Below, piece by piece: positions 45,152 to 55,019 of a DNA stretch of 64,000 nt. Under the pieces are notes generated by a model, which was not told the origin of the DNA, did no database searches, and saw nothing but the letters and a program-made list of their open reading frames with translations. Position 1 is the first letter of the stretch; each line of letters begins with the position of its first letter. Source of the stretch: Pseudomonadota bacterium (GTDB lineage Bacteria > Desulfobacterota > Desulfobulbia > Desulfobulbales > Desulfocapsaceae); NCBI GenBank assembly GCA_018821985.1, contig JAHJKP010000049.1, forward strand, positions 1 through 64,000, given 5' to 3'. The translations under genes were made by a program, and so were the position numbers.

Positions 45152-46280
45152 AATAGGAGTTGATTCTAAATCCTTCATTCCGACAAAGTTCGTCCCGACG
45201 CGCCTCTTCCATGTCATGGTGTATCATCTCGGAAACCAACTCCTTAAAACTAATCTTTGGTACCCATCCCAATTTCTCCTTGGCCTTTGTAGCATCCCCC
45301 AACAAAGTTTCCACCTCTGTCGGACGAAAATAGCGAGGATCAACCCGGACAATGACATCACCCGGTTTTACATGAACGCTTGCATCAAACGCGCTTGTTT
45401 CAAGATGTTCCACCTGATCAACAATACCCAGTTCCTCTAGCCCAGTTCCCTGCCACTTTAAACTTATACCCAATTCACTGGCGGCCGCCCCGACAAAATC
45501 TCGAACTGAGTATTGCTTGCCCGTGGCAATGACAAAATCTTCAGGTAGCTCCTGCTGGAGCATCAACCATTGCATTTCAACATAGTCTTTTGCATGCCCC
45601 CAGTCACGTTTGGCGTCAAGATTTCCAAGATGGACACATTTTTTCAGACCAAGGACGATCCGACTTAAGGCACGGGTGATTTTTCTGGTGACAAATGTCT
45701 CTCCACGAACCGGAGATTCATGGTTAAAGAGGATTCCATTACAGGCGTAAAACCCATAGGCCTCACGATAATTCACTGTAATCCAATAGGCATAGAGCTT
45801 CGCCACGGCATAAGGGGAACGGGGATAGAAAGGAGTTTTCTCGGTTTGAGGAGTTTCCTGAACTTTTCCAAACAACTCGGAGGTAGATGCCTGGTAGTAC
45901 CTTGTTTTTTCTGCAAGCCCAATGGTCCTAATCGCCTCCAGAATCCTCAAGGCTCCAAGTGCATCAGAATTGGCCGTGTACTCCGGCTCTTCAAAAGAGA
46001 CCGCAACATGAGACTGAGCAGCCAGATTATAGACCTCATCAGGCTGAACCTTTTGGAGTATATGGATCAAGCTGCTCGAATCCGTCATATCTCCATGGTG
46101 CAAAAAAAACTGTCGATGTTCTTCATGTGGCCCCTGATACAGGTGATCAATTCTATCGGTATTGAAGAGAGAGGTACGACGTTTCATACCATGTACTTCA
46201 TATCCTTTGTTCAATAAAAATTCGGCAAGATAGGCACCATCCTGACCGGTCACACCGGTAATAAGAGCTTTTTTCATCAT
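45144..46280 (-). CDS. gmd: GDP-mannose 4,6-dehydratase
   Basis: Converts GDP-D-mannose to GDP-4-keto-6-deoxy-D-mannose, the branch point to GDP-L-fucose, GDP-D-rhamnose and related donors. 378 residues, a full-length Gmd. The NADP loop is [10 protein letters not shown], followed by [16 protein letters not shown]. Catalytic residues lie in [13 protein letters not shown] and [10 protein letters not shown], and [20 protein letters not shown] completes the signature. AAAGGA lies 8 bases before ATG 46280. Fcl is encoded 210 bases upstream in the same direction. Confidence 0.97.
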   Translation of the reverse strand: MMKKALITGVTGQDGAYLAEFLLNKGYEVHGMKRRTSLFNTDRIDHLYQGPHEEHRQFFLHHGDMTDSSSLIHILQKVQPDEVYNLAAQSHVAVSFEEPEYTANSDALGALRILEAIRTIGLAEKTRYYQASTSELFGKVQETPQTEKTPFYPRSPYAVAKLYAYWITVNYREAYGFYACNGILFNHESPVRGETFVTRKITRALSRIVLGLKKCVHLGNLDAKRDWGHAKDYVEMQWLMLQQELPEDFVIATGKQYSVRDFVGAAASELGISLKWQGTGLEELGIVDQVEHLETSAFDASVHVKPGDVIVRVDPRYFRPTEVETLLGDATKAKEKLGWVPKISFKELVSEMIHHDMEEARRDELCRNEGFRINSYYE

Positions 46281-46418
46281 GTTACATCCTTTTCCAGAAA
46301 GCGAGCAAGAAGGCTCACAAATTGATGTTGAGAATAAAAATAGAATAAGACTCTGGCAAAAATCTTAAGACAATCAACACAGCAGACACTCCTTACTTCA
46401 TCCGGAATACCTGCTGGT

Positions 46419-46437
46419 GGACTTTTGCAAGAGGCTC
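46419..46437. repeat. possible insertion-sequence end remnant
   Basis: The segment GGACTTTTGCAAGAGGCTC lies in the 209-base gap before gmd. Its core GACTTTTGCAA recurs at 42011-42021 in the gap before the methyltransferase gene. From memory it resembles terminal inverted repeats of IS5/IS1031-type elements, and it is next to TAA. No transposase is present. The rest of the gap holds only the gmd ribosome site. Confidence 0.25.
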
Positions 46438-46489
46438 TAATGTATAAGCACAAATTGAACAATATAATCAAAACAACAAAAAAGTCTAC

Positions 46490-47464
46490 CTACGCCTCAA
46501 CCATTTCGGACAGATAATTAATATACGTATCTTGAATACCACCTGATAAAGAGATCACTGGCTGCCATCCCAAGGCGTTTATCCGGCTTACATCAAGTAG
46601 TTTCCGAGGGGTGCCATCCGGTTTTGTCACATCCCAGCTGATCTTACCGGTAAAACCGACAATTCCAGCTATCATGTCAGCAAGCTCATGAATTGTGATA
46701 TCCTTACCATATCCAATATTTATCAGAGGTGATCCTGCCAAAGGTAGCGAAGAGAATAAGAGCTCTCTTTCTAATGAAAGTAAAAAAACAACTGCATCAG
46801 CAAGATCAGCACAGTGCAAAAATTCCCTGCGTGCTGTGCCGGTACCCCAAAGGACAACTTCTTTTTGACCTCTAATCTTTGCATCGTGCATCTTACGAAT
46901 CAGGGCCGGTAACACATGAGAATTCTGTAAGCCATAATAATCTCCAGTTCCATACAAATTAGTCGGCATAACTGCAAAATAGCTGGTTCCATACTGACGA
47001 TTATACGCTTCACACATCTTGATACCGGCAATCTTGGCAATTGCATACGGTTCATTTGTTGGCTCAAGAGGCCCGCCAAGAAGACACTCCTCCTTCATAG
47101 GCTGCGGCGCAAATTTAGGGTAAATACAGGAACTACCGAGAAATAACAGGTTTTGCACCCCTGCCTGCCACGCTTCATGAATAACATTGTTCTGGATTAC
47201 CAGATTTTGATAAATAAAATCCGCGGGAAACGTAGCATTTGCCAGGATACCTCCCACCTTGGCAGCTGCCAGTATGACACAATCGATTTGTTCCTGCTGA
47301 AAGAAAAAACGGACAGCCTTCTGATCCAGAAGATCCAACTCGGCATGAGAATGAGTCACTATATTCTCATAGCCCTGTTGTTTCAACCGGTTCATGATGG
47401 CAGAACCCACCATGCCAGTATGACCAGCAACATATATTCTTGAATCAGGCAGGATAAACGACAT
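46490..47464 (-). CDS. fcl: GDP-L-fucose synthase
   Basis: 324-residue SDR with epimerase and reductase activity that turns GDP-4-keto-6-deoxymannose into GDP-L-fucose. The NADP loop is GHTGMVGSAI near residue 14. LGSSCIYPKFAPQPMKE is the Fcl hallmark, with the catalytic YAIAK following in EPTNEPYAIAKIAG. Length and motifs are standard. It lies upstream of gmd in the same direction. The 420-base gap before it suggests a promoter of its own, although none is clear. Confidence 0.96.
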   Translation of the reverse strand: MSFILPDSRIYVAGHTGMVGSAIMNRLKQQGYENIVTHSHAELDLLDQKAVRFFFQQEQIDCVILAAAKVGGILANATFPADFIYQNLVIQNNVIHEAWQAGVQNLLFLGSSCIYPKFAPQPMKEECLLGGPLEPTNEPYAIAKIAGIKMCEAYNRQYGTSYFAVMPTNLYGTGDYYGLQNSHVLPALIRKMHDAKIRGQKEVVLWGTGTARREFLHCADLADAVVFLLSLERELLFSSLPLAGSPLINIGYGKDITIHELADMIAGIVGFTGKISWDVTKPDGTPRKLLDVSRINALGWQPVISLSGGIQDTYINYLSEMVEA

Positions 47465-47885
47465 AGTGTTTTTCTTGATTCCTTCTTTTACATACCGTTA
47501 CGAAATAACCATTACATTTGTGGATATTTTATTACGGCACCTTATGCCGTTCACGGTATTTCAATGCTACTATAATTTTTACGCAACGGCTTACTACCAC
47601 TTCAGCTCACTGACAGATCCTTTCCGCATGACATTCATTGTTACAGGCGGATAATATAACCGCAAAACATAACAAAGGAAATCAAACTTTACTACTCCAA
47701 AACCGTATTCCACTTCCTTCATCTTCCCACCGATCCACAGCAATCAGCCTTCACCACCCACTCTTCTCTATGACAGATTCGCCCTGACCCTTTATCAAAA
47801 TGGTGCCAGGGATTTGGACATTTGGAAGAATAGTACAATTCTCTTGTTGAACAACAGTGGTTGTCATTTTAACTTTCTCTTTAAA
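47465..47885. other. 420-base intergenic region without a recognisable gene
   Basis: Lies between the ligase/polymerase-family gene stop and the fcl start, both on the minus strand. It holds a small hairpin (ACGGCA/TGCCGT, 47534-47550) and a hairpin overlapping the stop of the upstream gene (AACTTTCT/AGAAAGTT, 47871-47895). Neither has a T-run. No tRNA, riboswitch or convincing promoter was seen. Confidence 0.6.
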
Positions 47886-49982
47886 TCAGAAAGTTACGTC
47901 ATCAATACTGAGCGCAACGCCAAGTATCCGAGAATCACTATTAAGACCGATTTTCTTGGGACAAAATACCTTGGACACTTCCAAATTAACTTTAATTTTC
48001 CGTTTATTCATTGCAGAGACATCATAGCTGAGAGTTCTTGTTCCTCCCTCCACAAAATGAACCCTATCGACAATTGAATTATTCAATGACACTGTCAAGG
48101 TAAGGCCATCAGGCTTTTGGCTGTTGAACGGTTGTGCGACAACCTTTAAATTGATCTTTTTTGAATTTTCTGGAAGATAATATTCTGCCTTTCCTGCCAT
48201 CCACCGCATGGGTGTCCCTTCCCAATCTTCATTAGAATACAATCCATACTCAGCTGGAATCGTCCAGGGTTTATCGGTGATAACATTAAAACAAAAACCA
48301 AGCAGATAAAGTGAAAAAACAAAACACCCAACCTTTCCATATATTGTCTTAACAAGCCTATTATTCTCAGGCATTTCCTGGGAAAGAAACTGCCCCTTGG
48401 AGATTATTGCAACCATAGACCAAAACAAAAACTGCTGACTGGGAAGAAGAAGCGGGTGTCCAGTCAACATGGTGACCAAGTAGGCGCCAAGTCCGTAGAG
48501 GAATGGTTTTACGGAAATTTCTGACGCCAAGCCACCTGCTCTTCCGGCAGGAGTTAACTTAGGGAGGTAGAGAGAGGCAAGAATAGAAATAAATAAAAAT
48601 ATACCAGGAATCCCTAACTCTGAAGATAACTGCAGATAATAGTTATGTGCATTCTCCACATACCCCTTCCCCAGGGATCTGTTCTCGTAAGAGACATTAT
48701 TCCTGTAAAAATTTCCCACCCCTACTCCAGTGAGCGGGAAATCCTTTACCATCGCCACTGAACGCCCCCATAGCTCGTACCGTATAAGGAGATTTCGATC
48801 TTTATTAATATCTTTAATATTTAAAAATGTCCCCAATCTGCGAAAGGAAGGTTTGCCTGATTGTATCAATTTCGGAGCAAACAGACTACCGACAATAAAT
48901 GTAAAGGCCAGAACAAGACAAAGAGAGATGATTACTTTTTTATTTTTTGTTTTAGTAATAAAAAGCAAAAAGAGGAAAAGACATCCTGCAAGCCAAGTCA
49001 TCCTGGAAAATGAATAGACACACAAGAGAATAAAAACAACTACAAGCAAACTATTTACAAGTTTTTTATAAGGCAAAAAATGACAGAAAAATCCTACCAG
49101 CCTTGAGATAGAGACTTGCGAGAATGACGCACACCTCCTCTTGCAAGTCTCAATGGCAATATTTTGATTTTCTTCACACTCATTTAGATATTTTTTACGA
49201 TGAAATAAGAGATAACTAAAAATGACCAATAATAGGACTACATAGCTACCATACGAATGAGTATCGTTAAAAGGAAAATACAGTCTAATATAATCCTCAC
49301 CTCTTGTTCGTAAAGAAATGAACTGAAATATGGAAAATATTGCAATGATGCTTGCTTGTACATAAATGGTTTTTGTAAAAGCAAGCCAAGACAAACTGTC
49401 TTTCAATTCCACCTCAAGCATCCTGAAAAGAAAGAGTCCTTTCAATAAAATAATTGCGGCCCTAATTTGCCACAAAATATCTTTCTGACTGACGAAAGGA
49501 AAATAAGAAAACCAGTCAAGCCATGATCGGGAAGGTAGTGGAAATTCGGCAATCCGGACTAAACTCAGGAACAAGTTTAACAAAATAATGGCAATTAAGA
49601 GATCAACATAAAATCCACTCGAGGTTAAGGGTTGAATCTTCTTTTGCTTCAGTAAATATTTAGGATACCAGGCAAGATAGACCCCAGTAAAAGCCAGGGA
49701 AATATCGCCAAACCCTTTGACCATAAAAAGGCCATTAATAAGTGGAACAACAGCTATAAAGAGCCATAACCCCCAGGATGAATTGAAAAAAGTGATAAGA
49801 AAAAAAACAATCACTACAGGAAGAGCTGTTAATCGGTCAGGCGAATGAGAGAATATTGAACAAAGTTCAACTAGAAGGAATACATAAAATGAAGCAAAGA
49901 GAACCCTTGAGAATATTTCAAAATTTTTATTGAACAAAGCCATATTTGTATCCAGTAATGTCCGATTAGGGAGTTGTGACAT
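47886..49982 (-). CDS. O-antigen ligase/polymerase family membrane protein with C-terminal beta module
   Basis: 698 residues. About twelve helices, and the large periplasmic loop signature VENAHNYYLQLSSELGIPG near residue 460, mark the Wzy/WaaL (O-antigen ligase) superfamily. It would polymerise repeat units or ligate a finished chain in the periplasm. Unlike typical members it has a soluble C-terminal beta module of about 100 residues that ends SDSRILGVALSIDDVTF, almost the same ending as the protein at 14695-17478. A stretch of polar residues near 270-290 breaks the helix pattern. Polymerase or ligase cannot be decided by sequence. Confidence 0.82.
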   Translation of the reverse strand: MSQLPNRTLLDTNMALFNKNFEIFSRVLFASFYVFLLVELCSIFSHSPDRLTALPVVIVFFLITFFNSSWGLWLFIAVVPLINGLFMVKGFGDISLAFTGVYLAWYPKYLLKQKKIQPLTSSGFYVDLLIAIILLNLFLSLVRIAEFPLPSRSWLDWFSYFPFVSQKDILWQIRAAIILLKGLFLFRMLEVELKDSLSWLAFTKTIYVQASIIAIFSIFQFISLRTRGEDYIRLYFPFNDTHSYGSYVVLLLVIFSYLLFHRKKYLNECEENQNIAIETCKRRCASFSQVSISRLVGFFCHFLPYKKLVNSLLVVVFILLCVYSFSRMTWLAGCLFLFLLFITKTKNKKVIISLCLVLAFTFIVGSLFAPKLIQSGKPSFRRLGTFLNIKDINKDRNLLIRYELWGRSVAMVKDFPLTGVGVGNFYRNNVSYENRSLGKGYVENAHNYYLQLSSELGIPGIFLFISILASLYLPKLTPAGRAGGLASEISVKPFLYGLGAYLVTMLTGHPLLLPSQQFLFWSMVAIISKGQFLSQEMPENNRLVKTIYGKVGCFVFSLYLLGFCFNVITDKPWTIPAEYGLYSNEDWEGTPMRWMAGKAEYYLPENSKKINLKVVAQPFNSQKPDGLTLTVSLNNSIVDRVHFVEGGTRTLSYDVSAMNKRKIKVNLEVSKVFCPKKIGLNSDSRILGVALSIDDVTF

Positions 49983-50124
49983 ATATTTTTTTCAACCTCA
50001 ACCGCCGGCGATTTTGTATGCCTTACAGCACCCTTCTTCAAGGGCCTACTTATTGACCCAACATATTGAAACGAAAAAGACTATTATACCTCTACGGCAA
50101 AAACGGCAAGAGGAACTTTCTTTG

Positions 50125-51126
50125 TTACAAGAGATGAAGAGATGCAGAAGCATCTCTGTGTCTGGCCCACCAGGACCTGTGCATACTTAAGAAGGGAATC
50201 AACCATTGCGGCAATAACTGGAAATTTCTGCCTAATTTATAGCCAAGGAACTTGACTACTACCCTCCAGAAAAAATTGGGCAACAATGCTCTTTTTTTCA
50301 CATCAAAGAGATAAGACACTCCAGATCTGACATACTGGCGACCTATTCCCTCAGCGTGGCCATAAGTCGCCAGCAACCATTTTTCGGTGACATGCAGCAC
50401 TCCAATGTCAAATGAGCGCCGGAATTCCTGAACACAGCTATAATTATGAGAATGAAAGACCATCGCGTCAGCCACATAGGCGACTTTATATCCTTGCATC
50501 AACAAACGGCCAACCGCACAGGTATCCTCACCAAAGATCAAGCCGCTCTTAAAATAATCAATTTCGGCAAGAGCAGTCTTGCGATATGCTGCAAAGGAGT
50601 TTGAGACAAAGACGGTTCGAAACCCAAGCTGCTGTCGATCAGCAAAACTGCGGACAACCGCTTGCGCCGGATAATTAAAAGAACGCAGATGCGCAGCAAG
50701 GACAGTGGCATCACGATTTGGCAGTTGCCGGCCATAAGTGACAGCAATCATCTCATCTAACAGCAAGGGCTGGATAAGTTTTTCCAGCGCATCAGTTGAA
50801 ACAGGAACAGCATCCTGGGTCAAAAAAATCAAAATATCGCCCCGTGCCATTCTGCTGATCATAGTTCGGGTTCCCCCGTGATCAAATTCCTTCTGAGGAA
50901 TAACCACTACTTCCGCGCCAAACTCTTTGGCAATCGTAACCGTTTGATCTCTGGAAGAAGAATCCACAACCAATAACTCATGAAACAGAACCGTCTGCCG
51001 GGACAACACGCTCAGTAATTCTCGCATTAAAGTTGCGCCGTTCCAAGTGGGAAGTATGACCGACAGCAAGGGCCGATTCTGAGAAGTGCAAGAAGTTGAC
51101 ATGGAATGTATTGATAGAGAAAACAA
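50125..51126 (-). CDS. family 2 glycosyltransferase (rhamnosyltransferase-like)
   Basis: 333-residue GT-A enzyme. LLSVILPTWNG and VVDSSSRDQTVTIA open the fold. FLTQDAVP near 101-108 is the acidic metal site, in the form seen in rhamnosyltransferases of this group. FGEDTCAVGRLLMQG carries the catalytic acid. ATG 51102 (residue 9) is an alternative start; neither has a good ribosome site. It lies downstream of the hairpin at 51198-51227 and may therefore have its own weak promoter. The GDP-deoxyhexose genes nearby fit a rhamnose or fucose donor. Confidence 0.88.
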   Translation of the reverse strand: MFSLSIHSMSTSCTSQNRPLLSVILPTWNGATLMRELLSVLSRQTVLFHELLVVDSSSRDQTVTIAKEFGAEVVVIPQKEFDHGGTRTMISRMARGDILIFLTQDAVPVSTDALEKLIQPLLLDEMIAVTYGRQLPNRDATVLAAHLRSFNYPAQAVVRSFADRQQLGFRTVFVSNSFAAYRKTALAEIDYFKSGLIFGEDTCAVGRLLMQGYKVAYVADAMVFHSHNYSCVQEFRRSFDIGVLHVTEKWLLATYGHAEGIGRQYVRSGVSYLFDVKKRALLPNFFWRVVVKFLGYKLGRNFQLLPQWLIPFLSMHRSWWARHRDASASLHLL

Positions 51127-51197
51127 ATATAGAGTAGAGATGGTAAGGAGCCTGTCTCAAGAAACAAAAGCTGTTATGGAAAAAAACATTGTAGACT

Positions 51198-51227
51198 AAA
51201 CCTTATCCTCTGACCAGAGGATAAGGT
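51198..51227 (-). terminator. strong hairpin at the end of the bacillosamine-type module
   Basis: Perfect 13-base arms (51198-51210 and 51215-51227) with loop GACC, in the 153-base gap after the dehydratase gene. On the minus strand a T-rich run (ATGTTTTTT) begins about 10 bases past the stem, so termination is likely but not textbook. Confidence 0.6.
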
Positions 51228-51279
51228 TCCTACCTAGAATAACTTACAAATTTATCTTTAATAATGTCAAAATACTATC

Positions 51280-53178
51280 TCACTTGTTTGCCGGATCGCT
51301 TACGTGAGAGATCGGGAGTGCTGAAAATTCAGGAACGATACTTTGAAGTTGCTTTAACAAATCAGGTACATTTCGAGATACAGCGGCGTCATCTAAACGC
51401 ACCAAGGCTTGATTCAACCACTGCCAGTCCACTGCCCTGCTGCGAGCTAATAAAAGTTTATCATGGGTTGTCGGCTGTAAACCCTCACTCTCATGCAAGA
51501 GTTCTTCATACAATTTTTCCCCCGGTCGAAGCCCGGTATATTGTATGGCAATATCTTTTTCAGGCTTCAAACCTGCAAGTCGGATCATTTGTTCAGCAAG
51601 GTGACGGATGAGTACGGGTTCTCCCATATCGAGCACAAAAATTTCCCCCCCCTCTCCCATCGCTCCGGCTTGAAGAATAAGACTGACCGATTCGGGTATT
51701 GTCATGAAGTAACGAGTAATATCGGGATGAGTTACCGTCACTGGTCCTCCTTTTTCTATCTGTCGCTGAAAAAGGGGGACAACAGAACCGGCAGAGCCCA
51801 ACACATTACCAAAGCGTGTTGTGATATATTTGGTTTTAGATCTACTATTTAAATTTTGGCAATAAATTTCAGCAATTCTTTTGGTCGTCCCCATGACATT
51901 TGCCGGATTTACTGCTTTATCTGTTGATATAAAGACAAAACGGTCAACACCATATGCGTCTGCAGCATCTGCCACAATGCAACTCCCTCGCACATTATTG
52001 GCAACTCCCTCTGCGGGATTAAGTTCAACCATAGGAACATGTTTGTAGGCAGCAGCATGAAAGACGACGTCGGGTCTAAATTTTTTAAAAACCCAATCAA
52101 CACGCTCCTTATTCTTAACATCGCCAAGGACTGAAACTAATTCAAGATCAGGAAAATCTGAGCGTAATTCATTATCAATAGCGTATAGATTAAATTCACC
52201 CTGGTCAAAAATCACAAGACGCACAGGATTCATGCCGGCTACTTGACGACACAATTCGGAACCAATAGATCCACCACCGCCTGTTACAAGAATGGTCTTT
52301 CTTTTCAGATATGCAGCAATTGCCTCTATATCAAGCTTCACAGGATCGCGCCCCAGCAAGTCTTCCAGGGTTACCGGTCGCAACTGCCCATAGCTGACCT
52401 GATCGCCAACCAACTCCTGCAGTGAGGGCAAAACCTTAAAGGGGATACCTGCAGGATCACACTGTTCTGTAATGCGCTGCATTGTATCTCTATTTGCAGA
52501 CGGCATAGCTATCAGAATTTCCTGAACATCAAGTTCCGATATGATCTCCGCAATTTCACTAATGTTACCTAAAACCCTAACACCATGAATTTCACGACCA
52601 TGCTTTGTTGTATCATCATCTACAAAAGCAACCGGCAATATCTCCGATTGGCGTCGCAAATCCCGTACCAGGAGTTCACCTGCCTGGCCGGCACCAACAA
52701 TAACAACCCGCTTTCCCTCAGCAAGACACACAGGCATACGATATTGTTCCCTGTACCATCGATAAAACATACGCGGCACACTGAGACCAATTGTAAGCAA
52801 TAATGGGTACAAAACCAAAATTGACCGCGGTGTCCCGGCAAGACGATTGGTCAGAAAAAGGACAACAGCAATAAGAAGTGTTCCAAGAAAAACAGCTTTC
52901 AGGATTCTGACGAGATCGGGAATAGAAGCAAAACGCCATAATCCTCGATACAAGCCGAAAAACCGATAACAAATCCCCTGTACAACTATGCCAACTATCA
53001 TGAGGATCAGCAGCGAATGCCTATGCCCAGCAGGAATCCCTTCAAGATTAAAACGTAACAAATATGCCAGGACAAAGACCACTGGAACCCACAGCAAATC
53101 ATGAAGGAAAGCCGACCATTTATTAAACAACAAACATTTAAAAGTATTTTTCATCATATCGGCACTCGACTGTCTCAT
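51280..53178 (-). CDS. UDP-sugar 4,6-dehydratase, PglF/WbpM type membrane protein
   Basis: 632 residues: four N-terminal helices (about 25-45, 57-75, 94-112, 119-135), a CoA-binding-like Rossmann domain with VGAGQAGE at 161-168, and a C-terminal SDR domain with GGGGSIGSE at 300-308. The catalytic set STDKA (418-422) with M429 and K433 in place of YxxxK is that of PglF-class inverting or retaining 4,6-dehydratases acting on UDP-GlcNAc. It supplies the 4-keto sugar for the aminotransferase gene 12 bases upstream. A G8 run occurs at 51645-51652. The start may be a few residues later (MMKNT). Confidence 0.92.
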   Translation of the reverse strand: MRQSSADMMKNTFKCLLFNKWSAFLHDLLWVPVVFVLAYLLRFNLEGIPAGHRHSLLILMIVGIVVQGICYRFFGLYRGLWRFASIPDLVRILKAVFLGTLLIAVVLFLTNRLAGTPRSILVLYPLLLTIGLSVPRMFYRWYREQYRMPVCLAEGKRVVIVGAGQAGELLVRDLRRQSEILPVAFVDDDTTKHGREIHGVRVLGNISEIAEIISELDVQEILIAMPSANRDTMQRITEQCDPAGIPFKVLPSLQELVGDQVSYGQLRPVTLEDLLGRDPVKLDIEAIAAYLKRKTILVTGGGGSIGSELCRQVAGMNPVRLVIFDQGEFNLYAIDNELRSDFPDLELVSVLGDVKNKERVDWVFKKFRPDVVFHAAAYKHVPMVELNPAEGVANNVRGSCIVADAADAYGVDRFVFISTDKAVNPANVMGTTKRIAEIYCQNLNSRSKTKYITTRFGNVLGSAGSVVPLFQRQIEKGGPVTVTHPDITRYFMTIPESVSLILQAGAMGEGGEIFVLDMGEPVLIRHLAEQMIRLAGLKPEKDIAIQYTGLRPGEKLYEELLHESEGLQPTTHDKLLLARSRAVDWQWLNQALVRLDDAAVSRNVPDLLKQLQSIVPEFSALPISHVSDPANK

Positions 53179-53190
53179 AATTGGGGACCA

Positions 53191-54369
53191 CTATAAAAGG
53201 ACGGTTTCCAGCATCACACTTGCCAATGTCTGACAGGTTTGCTGGATGTCAGCTTCGGTCAGGGTGGGATGAACAAGGAACATCAGGCTGGTTTCACCAA
53301 GTTTTTTGGCAATGGGTAGACGTTCGGCAGGACGCCATCCAGTGCTGTCGAAGGCTTTTTCGAGGTAGACCTCTGAGCATGAACCGGAGTAGCAAGGGAT
53401 TCCACGTTGATTGATCTCTGCCATGATACGGTCACGATTCCAGCCTGCTTTGAGTTGGTCTGGTTCAACGAAGACATAGCATTTATAGGAGGCGTGACCA
53501 ATATAATTGGGGATGACAGGGACGCGTATCCCCTGCAACTGATTGGCAGTTTCCCAAATGGCATTTGCGTTTTGACGACGTTGAGTTGTCCATTCAGGCA
53601 TACGTTGCAGTTGGATACGTCCGATCACGGCTTGTATTTCCATCATCCGCCAGTTGGTGCCAAAAGATTCATGTAGCCAACGGAATCCGGGAGGATGTTT
53701 CCGCTCGTACACCGCCGACCAACTCTTACCATGATCCTTATAAGCCCACGCCTTCTCCCACCAATCCCGGCGGTTAGTGGTGAGCATGCCTCCCTCGCCC
53801 CCTGTCGTCATGATCTTATCCTGACAGAACGACCAGGCACCAAAGTGACCGATAGATCCGACCGGTCGGCCTTTGTAACTTGCCCCATGGGCCTGGGCGC
53901 AATCTTCGATAACGTACAAGCCATTTTCCGCTGCCAGAGCCATGATTGGATCCATGTCGCACGGCCAGCCGGCCAAGTGGACACAAATCACCGCCTTAGT
54001 GCGGGGAGTAAGCACGGCCCTAATCGATTCCGCTGTAATGTTCTGAGAATCGGCATCCACCTCGGCAAAAACCGGCGTTGCCCCAGCCGTCACCACACAG
54101 GAGACCGAGGCAATAAAAGTGCGTGGTGTCACCACCACCTCGTCACCGGGGCCGACACCCAACACCTTCAGTGCCAGGTCCAGTGCCAGCGTGCCGTTGG
54201 CCAGCGCGATAGCGTGCTCCGCGCCGCACCAGACCGCGAATTCCTTCTCGAAGTCCCGGCATTCGGTGCCGGTCCAGTAATTGACCTTGTTTGAAAGCAA
54301 AACCCGGGAAACCGCGTCAGCCTCTTCCTGGGTAAAGCTCGGCCAAGGGGAAAAGGGAGTATTCAGCAT
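53191..54369 (-). CDS. DegT/DnrJ/EryC1/StrS aminotransferase (PglE-like)
   Basis: PLP-dependent sugar aminotransferase of 392 residues. IEDCAQAHG (D156) binds the PLP ring nitrogen and K185 in FCQDKIMTTGGEGG is the Schiff-base lysine. It should add an amino group at C4 of the keto sugar made by the dehydratase beside it, giving a UDP-4-amino-sugar as in bacillosamine synthesis. It overlaps the acetyltransferase gene by 7 bases. The base composition is higher in GC than in the genes to the left. Confidence 0.93.
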   Translation of the reverse strand: MLNTPFSPWPSFTQEEADAVSRVLLSNKVNYWTGTECRDFEKEFAVWCGAEHAIALANGTLALDLALKVLGVGPGDEVVVTPRTFIASVSCVVTAGATPVFAEVDADSQNITAESIRAVLTPRTKAVICVHLAGWPCDMDPIMALAAENGLYVIEDCAQAHGASYKGRPVGSIGHFGAWSFCQDKIMTTGGEGGMLTTNRRDWWEKAWAYKDHGKSWSAVYERKHPPGFRWLHESFGTNWRMMEIQAVIGRIQLQRMPEWTTQRRQNANAIWETANQLQGIRVPVIPNYIGHASYKCYVFVEPDQLKAGWNRDRIMAEINQRGIPCYSGSCSEVYLEKAFDSTGWRPAERLPIAKKLGETSLMFLVHPTLTEADIQQTCQTLASVMLETVLL

Positions 54370-55019
54370 TTCAAGTCCAATCCGCTCTTTGTTTCAAACG
54401 GACGCGCCGGCACACCTACAACCGTCAAGCCATCAGGCACGTCCTCTACTACCACCGCCCCTGCGCCCACAGTCACACCGGCCCCAATGCGAATGCCCTG
54501 GCGGACAGCACAACCAATGCCAAGCCAACTCGACTCGCCCACCTGCACATCGCCAGCCAGATGCGCACCTGGGCAGACATGGACTCCATCACCGAGCACA
54601 CAATCGTGATCCACCGTGGCAGCGGTATTGATAATGCAGCCAAGCCCTAAGTGGGCATCAATATTAACTACCGCTCCTGCAACCACCAGCCCACCCTCTC
54701 CAATCACCGCATGGGGGCTGATCACCGAGCGTGGATGAATCACCGTTGCAATTGAGATCCCGGAGGCCTTAAGACGCCGCAACCAAGCCAACCGGGCAGC
54801 AACGTTCCCGATGGCCACAAACGCCTGGTCCCCTGCCCCTGCCTCGGCAAAAAACGCCTCACCCGTGCCCACAACCGACCATGGACCACAAGCGCTAAGT
54901 ATCGGCCATCGATCATCAAAATAGCGTATTTCATCCCAGCCAGCAACAGCCATGGCGCAATCCCCCACCACTTTTCCATGCCCGCTGGCACCGAGAATCA
55001 ACAACCGCCCACCACTCAT
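54363..55019 (-). CDS. PglD/NeuD-type sugar N-acetyltransferase
   Basis: 218 residues: an N-terminal Rossmann-like PglD domain ([17 protein letters not shown]), then a left-handed beta helix with many hexapeptide repeats. [12 protein letters not shown] holds the catalytic histidine seen in PglD. It likely acetylates the 4-amino group made by the neighbouring aminotransferase, yielding a UDP-diacetamido-trideoxyhexose. It overlaps genes on both sides (7 and 4 bases), so the pathway enzymes are produced together. Confidence 0.93.
   Translation of the reverse strand: MSGGRLLILGASGHGKVVGDCAMAVAGWDEIRYFDDRWPILSACGPWSVVGTGEAFFAEAGAGDQAFVAIGNVAARLAWLRRLKASGISIATVIHPRSVISPHAVIGEGGLVVAGAVVNIDAHLGLGCIINTAATVDHDCVLGDGVHVCPGAHLAGDVQVGESSWLGIGCAVRQGIRIGAGVTVGAGAVVVEDVPDGLTVVGVPARPFETKSGLDLKC

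Noticed and set aside
44183-45217. GMD-like gene starting at 45217
   Set aside because: The 22 extra residues are inside gmd and have no family match; ATG 45151 begins exactly at the cofactor-binding strand.
46277-46471. 64-codon minus-strand frame before gmd as a gene
   Set aside because: It covers the intergenic gap and the gmd ribosome site, with no ribosome site of its own and no recognisable protein pattern.
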